Below are positions 1-3,247 of a stretch of 5,935 nt of DNA, piece by piece; the first letter of the stretch is position 1, and every line of letters begins with the position of its first letter. Location: contig JAGPHL010000007.1 in NCBI GenBank assembly GCA_018055515.1, positions 1-5,935 on the forward strand, given 5' to 3'. The DNA is from Anaerolineae bacterium. Its GTDB lineage: Bacteria; Chloroflexota; Anaerolineae; B4-G1; SLSP01. The translations under genes were made by a program, and so were the position numbers. The notes under the pieces are model-generated. The model made no database searches, had not been told where the DNA came from, and saw only the letters and a list, made by a program, of their open reading frames with translations.

Positions 1-3000
1 CTCACCCGCGATTTCCACCGTCTGGCCGTCGCGGAGCTGCAGGATGAGCTTGCGGACGTGAAGGCCGGGTGTGCAGGTGTCCACCCGCTCCGGCATGTGA
101 TAGGTGACGGCGCACTGGCCCAGGAAAGTGAAGGTGAGGGTGCGCTCCGCGCGGAAGAGCCAGCCGGGCAGCACCGGGCGGAAGGTCAGGCAGAGTTCGC
201 CGTCGCGCAGGAAAAAGGGACGGCGCCCGGCCATCATCACGCTCCAGATATTGAGGAATTCGGCGGTCGCGCCAGTGAAACGCGCGACAAAACCCGCGCC
301 ATGCAGGGAGACGTCGGGATGCGCGCTGCTGACCAGGAACGAGGAGTTCTCCAGGGGGCTGCGCCCGTAACGCTGCGGATCCTGGAAGGGAATCAGCGCG
401 CGTTTGAAGTCCTCCAAAAACTCTTCGTCGAGGCCGGCTTTCAGGACCTCCAGCAGGTACTTGTATTCCATGTGGAGCCAGATGGATTCGTTCTCCAGCC
501 AGCCGGGGGTGAAGGCGCGAGCGCGCCCGATTTCGTGCGGCAGCGCGGTCAGCGGGGCGTTGAGCCGATACATGGCGAGGTCGCGGTCAAAAAGCGCGCT
601 CTCGCGGATGCGGGCGTAGAGGCGGCGCGCGCTGGCCACATCCGGCGCGAGTTTGAGGGCGTGAACCGGTCCCTCCAGGTACAACGGGAGCACCGTTGGC
701 TCGAAATGTTTCGCCGTCACGCAAGTCTGCCCCCGTTCTTCCGCGAGGAGGGTGTAATCGGTAACGGTGTAGGCGAAGTAGGTCGGCGGGAGGCCGTCGT
801 TGAGGGCGACGGCACGCTGAAGGCCGGCCTCAACTTTGGCGCGCAGCGCGCGCAGCGCGGGGAGCAGGTCGGCGGCGGTGAAGACGTGTTCGTCGCCGGC
901 GAAGCCGAGCCGTGTCTCCGCGCGGAAAGCCTCGCGGGCCGTAGCGACGGCGTCCCAGTAGGTGAAATCGCGGTCGGCGTCGGAGGATGCTTCCCACACG
1001 CTCAGAGCGTCCAGGGTATGCTGCAGCAGGCCGTGGAATTCGACCGGCAAGCGAAGCGTGACGGCAGCGGTTTCGGCCAGTGCCTCGATCAGGAAGGTCA
1101 GCAGGCGCGCCAACTCGAAGGTCTCCGGCAGCGACGAACCGAACAGCCCCGGCAGGCCGTTGAGCGCGTCACACCAACTCGGTCTGCCGGCTTCCATCTC
1201 GACGCCCATGCCCCACGGGTCGAGCGTGGCGAACTTCACCAGCGCCAGCGCGAGGAGTTTGCCCGCCACCGTCGTCCGGTAGATCGCGCCGTGACCGTGC
1301 GCCGTGCGCATAAGATTGGGCGATGCGGTCCGCGCGGCGATGAGGGCGGCTTTCTCTGTATCTTCGATGGCCGCGCCGTACTGGCGCACCTGGCCGTTCA
1401 CCAGACGATATTTCCGCGCGCGGGGTTGCACCACAGCGGGGCTATCAAAGAACGGGACGACCGGCTGCCCGAAGAGGAGGTCGGCTTTTTTGTCGGGGTA
1501 GACCGCGAGATAGGTTTCCAGCAGGTCGAGGTTGTAGAACCAGTGGTCGGTCCAGTAGCCCTCGCCGAAACTGGCCACGAAGTGCTGTTCGGCGTGCGCC
1601 AGCGCCGCCGCAACGAAGGTCTCGACCGGGACGCGCAGCCCGATTTCCCGCTCGTCGAGGACCTTGAGCAGGTGCCCCGGCGTGAACGGCTGCGCCAGGA
1701 GCGGCGCGAGCGCGTCCGGCTGCTCGACCAGGGCGAGGATCTCCGCGCGGTCTGCCGGCGCGACGGTGAAGCGGACGCCGTTCACCACGAGCGGATTGTA
1801 GCCGTCGGCCTGCAGCAGCCCCAGGAAACTCAGCACGTTGAAATTGCCCACGCGCGGATTGAACAGCACATCACAGCGGCGGTTCTGGTTCACATCGCGG
1901 TAGTTGCCGTTCCCCTGCGAGTAGAGCTCGGGTGCGAGATAGAAGGCGTTGTAATCGCGTTCCAGGTCGCCGTGTTTGCGGGAGTAAATGTGATAGACAA
2001 ACGGCTTCCCGGCGTCGCCCAGGAAGAGCGGCCACCCGCCGCGCAGCACGTTATCGAGGAAGGTCTGACGGCAGTAAGCATCGAAGGACGACGAAGCGGT
2101 CTGCGTCGCCACGGTGTCGGTCAGGCGTTGGGTCAAGGCGTGGGCTTCGGCGCGCTTTTCGGCGAGATAGGTCGCCTGGGTGAAGCGGCCCTGCTGGCGG
2201 GAGAGTTGCGCCAGGGTGTGCGCATGCCCGATGACGGCGTGAAGCGTCAACGAGGCGCCCGGCTCCAACGTGTGGCTGAGGCCGAAGAAGCCGCAGGGCG
2301 TCTTCCCCGTCGTGATCTGGCGTTGCGCCAGGAGCGCGGCGAGCGGCTCCCGCTGGAAACGGTCGGGCGCGCTCAGCGCGGTGTTCTGCCCAAAGACGAG
2401 TGCGGGGTCTACCAGCGCCGGCAGCAGGCGTGAAGCAGTCCCCTCGCTCACGAAAGCGAGGGTGAAGTGCCCGGCCTGGATGGCGCCGACCTCGACGGTG
2501 TCGGCGGCGCTGGCCTTGAGACAATAGAACGGGACGCCGTTTTCCAGGTTGACGACCTGCATCCAGGCCTCGATGGTGCGGTTGATTTCCTTCAGCTGCA
2601 AGTTGTCCACGCCGTAGGGAATGACCTGCGGGAGACCGTCCAGCACCTCCAGCGCGAGCGGCGCCGCGCCGAGATTGGTGAGCGTCACCTGGCGCACCAG
2701 CGCGGCGATGGTCTCGCCCGGCAGCGTGAAGTAGCGGACCGTGGTCTGAAGGCCGTGCGCGGCGCTGGTCGTCTGCAGCTCCAATTCGTTCATCCCAATC
2801 AGCATTCGGGCAGCGTCGTCGGTCTGCCAGGGCGAGAACGGCTCGTACAGGATAGAATCTGTAGCGCGCTGGATTTTGACAAAGGTGCGGAATCCCGTCC
2901 AGGGCGTGGTCTGATACGCTTTGTTCGCGGGTTGGAATTCCATGATGGGGTGATCTTTGCTGGCGACGCCGAAACTGGCAATCGCCTGTCCCCGGTTCAC

Positions 3001-3135
3001 GTAGAAGACCCAGAGCGGCGTTCCGAGCGGCCCGGCAATCCCCGGCAGGAAACTGGAGAAGGGACGCCGGGCGGCGTAATCCTCAATGATGAAGCGGCCT
3101 GATGCGTCGAGGTAGCAGGCCTGATCAGATTCCAT
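1..3135 (-). CDS. GH94-like (clan GH-Q) inverting glycoside phosphorylase, 3' end beyond window
   Basis: My translation gives an uninterrupted frame of 1,045 codons from ATG at 3135 to the left window edge with no stop, so the C-terminus is missing. There is no signal peptide or membrane segment, which implies a cytoplasmic enzyme. The N-terminus (about residues 8-75: FLPGIAG, WVFYVNRGQAIASFG, EFQPANKAYQ) looks like the beta-sandwich domain of the old glycosyltransferase 36 family. The helical catalytic part carries GNGNYRDVNQNRRCD (408-422, like the sugar-binding RDxxQD region of GH94), YWTDHW (527-532), PSWCDALNGL (652-661, like the WND catalytic motif, candidate acid D656) and HGAGFVARFTGATAEF (945-960, like the TGxAG phosphate-binding loop). 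Such enzymes phosphorolyse beta-glucosides to sugar 1-phosphate. GH94 cellobiose phosphorylases are near 800 residues; this one is longer, nearer GH149 beta-1,3-glucan phosphorylases (lengths from memory). It lies 112 bases downstream of a GH16 glucanase on the same strand. Superfamily call fairly sure, substrate not. Alternative in-frame starts: GTG 3144 and ATG 3204. Confidence 0.82.
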   Translation of the reverse strand, partial: MESDQACYLDASGRFIIEDYAARRPFSSFLPGIAGPLGTPLWVFYVNRGQAIASFGVASKDHPIMEFQPANKAYQTTPWTGFRTFVKIQRATDSILYEPFSPWQTDDAARMLIGMNELELQTTSAAHGLQTTVRYFTLPGETIAALVRQVTLTNLGAAPLALEVLDGLPQVIPYGVDNLQLKEINRTIEAWMQVVNLENGVPFYCLKASAADTVEVGAIQAGHFTLAFVSEGTASRLLPALVDPALVFGQNTALSAPDRFQREPLAALLAQRQITTGKTPCGFFGLSHTLEPGASLTLHAVIGHAHTLAQLSRQQGRFTQATYLAEKRAEAHALTQRLTDTVATQTASSSFDAYCRQTFLDNVLRGGWPLFLGDAGKPFVYHIYSRKHGDLERDYNAFYLAPELYSQGNGNYRDVNQNRRCDVLFNPRVGNFNVLSFLGLLQADGYNPLVVNGVRFTVAPADRAEILALVEQPDALAPLLAQPFTPGHLLKVLDEREIGLRVPVETFVAAALAHAEQHFVASFGEGYWTDHWFYNLDLLETYLAVYPDKKADLLFGQPVVPFFDSPAVVQPRARKYRLVNGQVRQYGAAIEDTEKAALIAARTASPNLMRTAHGHGAIYRTTVAGKLLALALVKFATLDPWGMGVEMEAGRPSWCDALNGLPGLFGSSLPETFELARLLTFLIEALAETAAVTLRLPVEFHGLLQHTLDALSVWEASSDADRDFTYWDAVATAREAFRAETRLGFAGDEHVFTAADLLPALRALRAKVEAGLQRAVALNDGLPPTYFAYTVTDYTLLAEERGQTCVTAKHFEPTVLPLYLEGPVHALKLAPDVASARRLYARIRESALFDRDLAMYRLNAPLTALPHEIGRARAFTPGWLENESIWLHMEYKYLLEVLKAGLDEEFLEDFKRALIPFQDPQRYGRSPLENSSFLVSSAHPDVSLHGAGFVARFTGATAEFLNIWSVMMAGRRPFFLRDGELCLTFRPVLPGWLFRAERTLTFTFLGQCAVTYHMPERVDTCTPGLHVRKLILQLRDGQTVEIAGE

Positions 3136-3138
3136 AGG

Positions 3139-3158
3139 CTCCACTTTGGACTCCACTT
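3139..3158. repeat. Short 12-base-period direct repeat in the phosphorylase leader
   Basis: CTCCACTT occurs at 3139-3146 and again at 3151-3158 on the plus strand, separated by TGGA, so the minus strand carries AAGTGGAG twice just before the start of the phosphorylase gene. Two copies this short may be chance, but they double the Shine-Dalgarno-like core and make the start ambiguous. Confidence 0.5.
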
Positions 3159-3160
3159 CC
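3151..3160 (-). promoter_or_regulatory. Candidate ribosome-binding site of the phosphorylase gene
   Basis: On the minus strand GGAAGTGGAG lies directly after the intergenic hairpin. Its GGAG core (3154-3151) is 6 bases from an in-frame GTG at 3144 and 15 bases from the ATG at 3135. A second AAGTGGAG (3146-3139) lies only 3 bases before the ATG, which is too close for normal use. Spacing therefore favours GTG 3144, giving a product three residues longer than the ATG start used here. Confidence 0.4.
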
Positions 3161-3222
3161 GGGGGAGGTTTGCAGGACGCGCTTGAGCGCAGCTGCCGGC
3201 GCATCCCTGCAAACCTTCCCCC
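3161..3222. promoter_or_regulatory. Intergenic imperfect palindrome between glucanase and phosphorylase genes
   Basis: GGGGGAGGTTTGCAGG (3161-3176) is the reverse complement of CCTGCAAACCTTCCCCC (3206-3222) apart from one extra T at 3216, giving a 16-bp stem. The stem can continue inward with A3177-T3204, a C3178/A3203 mismatch and four G-C pairs (3179-3182 with 3199-3202), leaving a 16-base loop. On the coding (minus) strand no T-run follows, so it is not a standard terminator for these genes; it could be an mRNA processing, stability or translation-control element, or a dispersed palindromic repeat. On the plus strand it is followed by A and six T (3224-3229), but no plus-strand gene precedes it. 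Confidence 0.75.
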
Positions 3223-3247
3223 ATTTTTTGAAAAAGATCCGCGTGAT

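Noticed and set aside
58..2433. 791-codon open frame on the plus strand
   Set aside because: It is antisense to the phosphorylase gene and its translation is rich in R, E, G, Q, V and H without recognisable domains. The minus frame over the same bases carries clear enzyme motifs. High G+C content accounts for the open antisense frame.
2051..2524. 157-codon minus-strand open frame within the phosphorylase gene
   Set aside because: It is an out-of-frame overlap, rich in R, P and A. The main frame runs through without interruption.
2997..3224. 75-codon minus-strand open frame starting in the gap (ATG 3224)
   Set aside because: It overlaps the start of the phosphorylase gene in another frame, begins inside the hairpin arm, and has no recognisable content.
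3161..3229. Intrinsic terminator (hairpin followed by six T on the plus strand)
   Set aside because: The T-run lies on the wrong side for both genes, and no plus-strand gene ends here, so a terminator call for these genes is unsupported.
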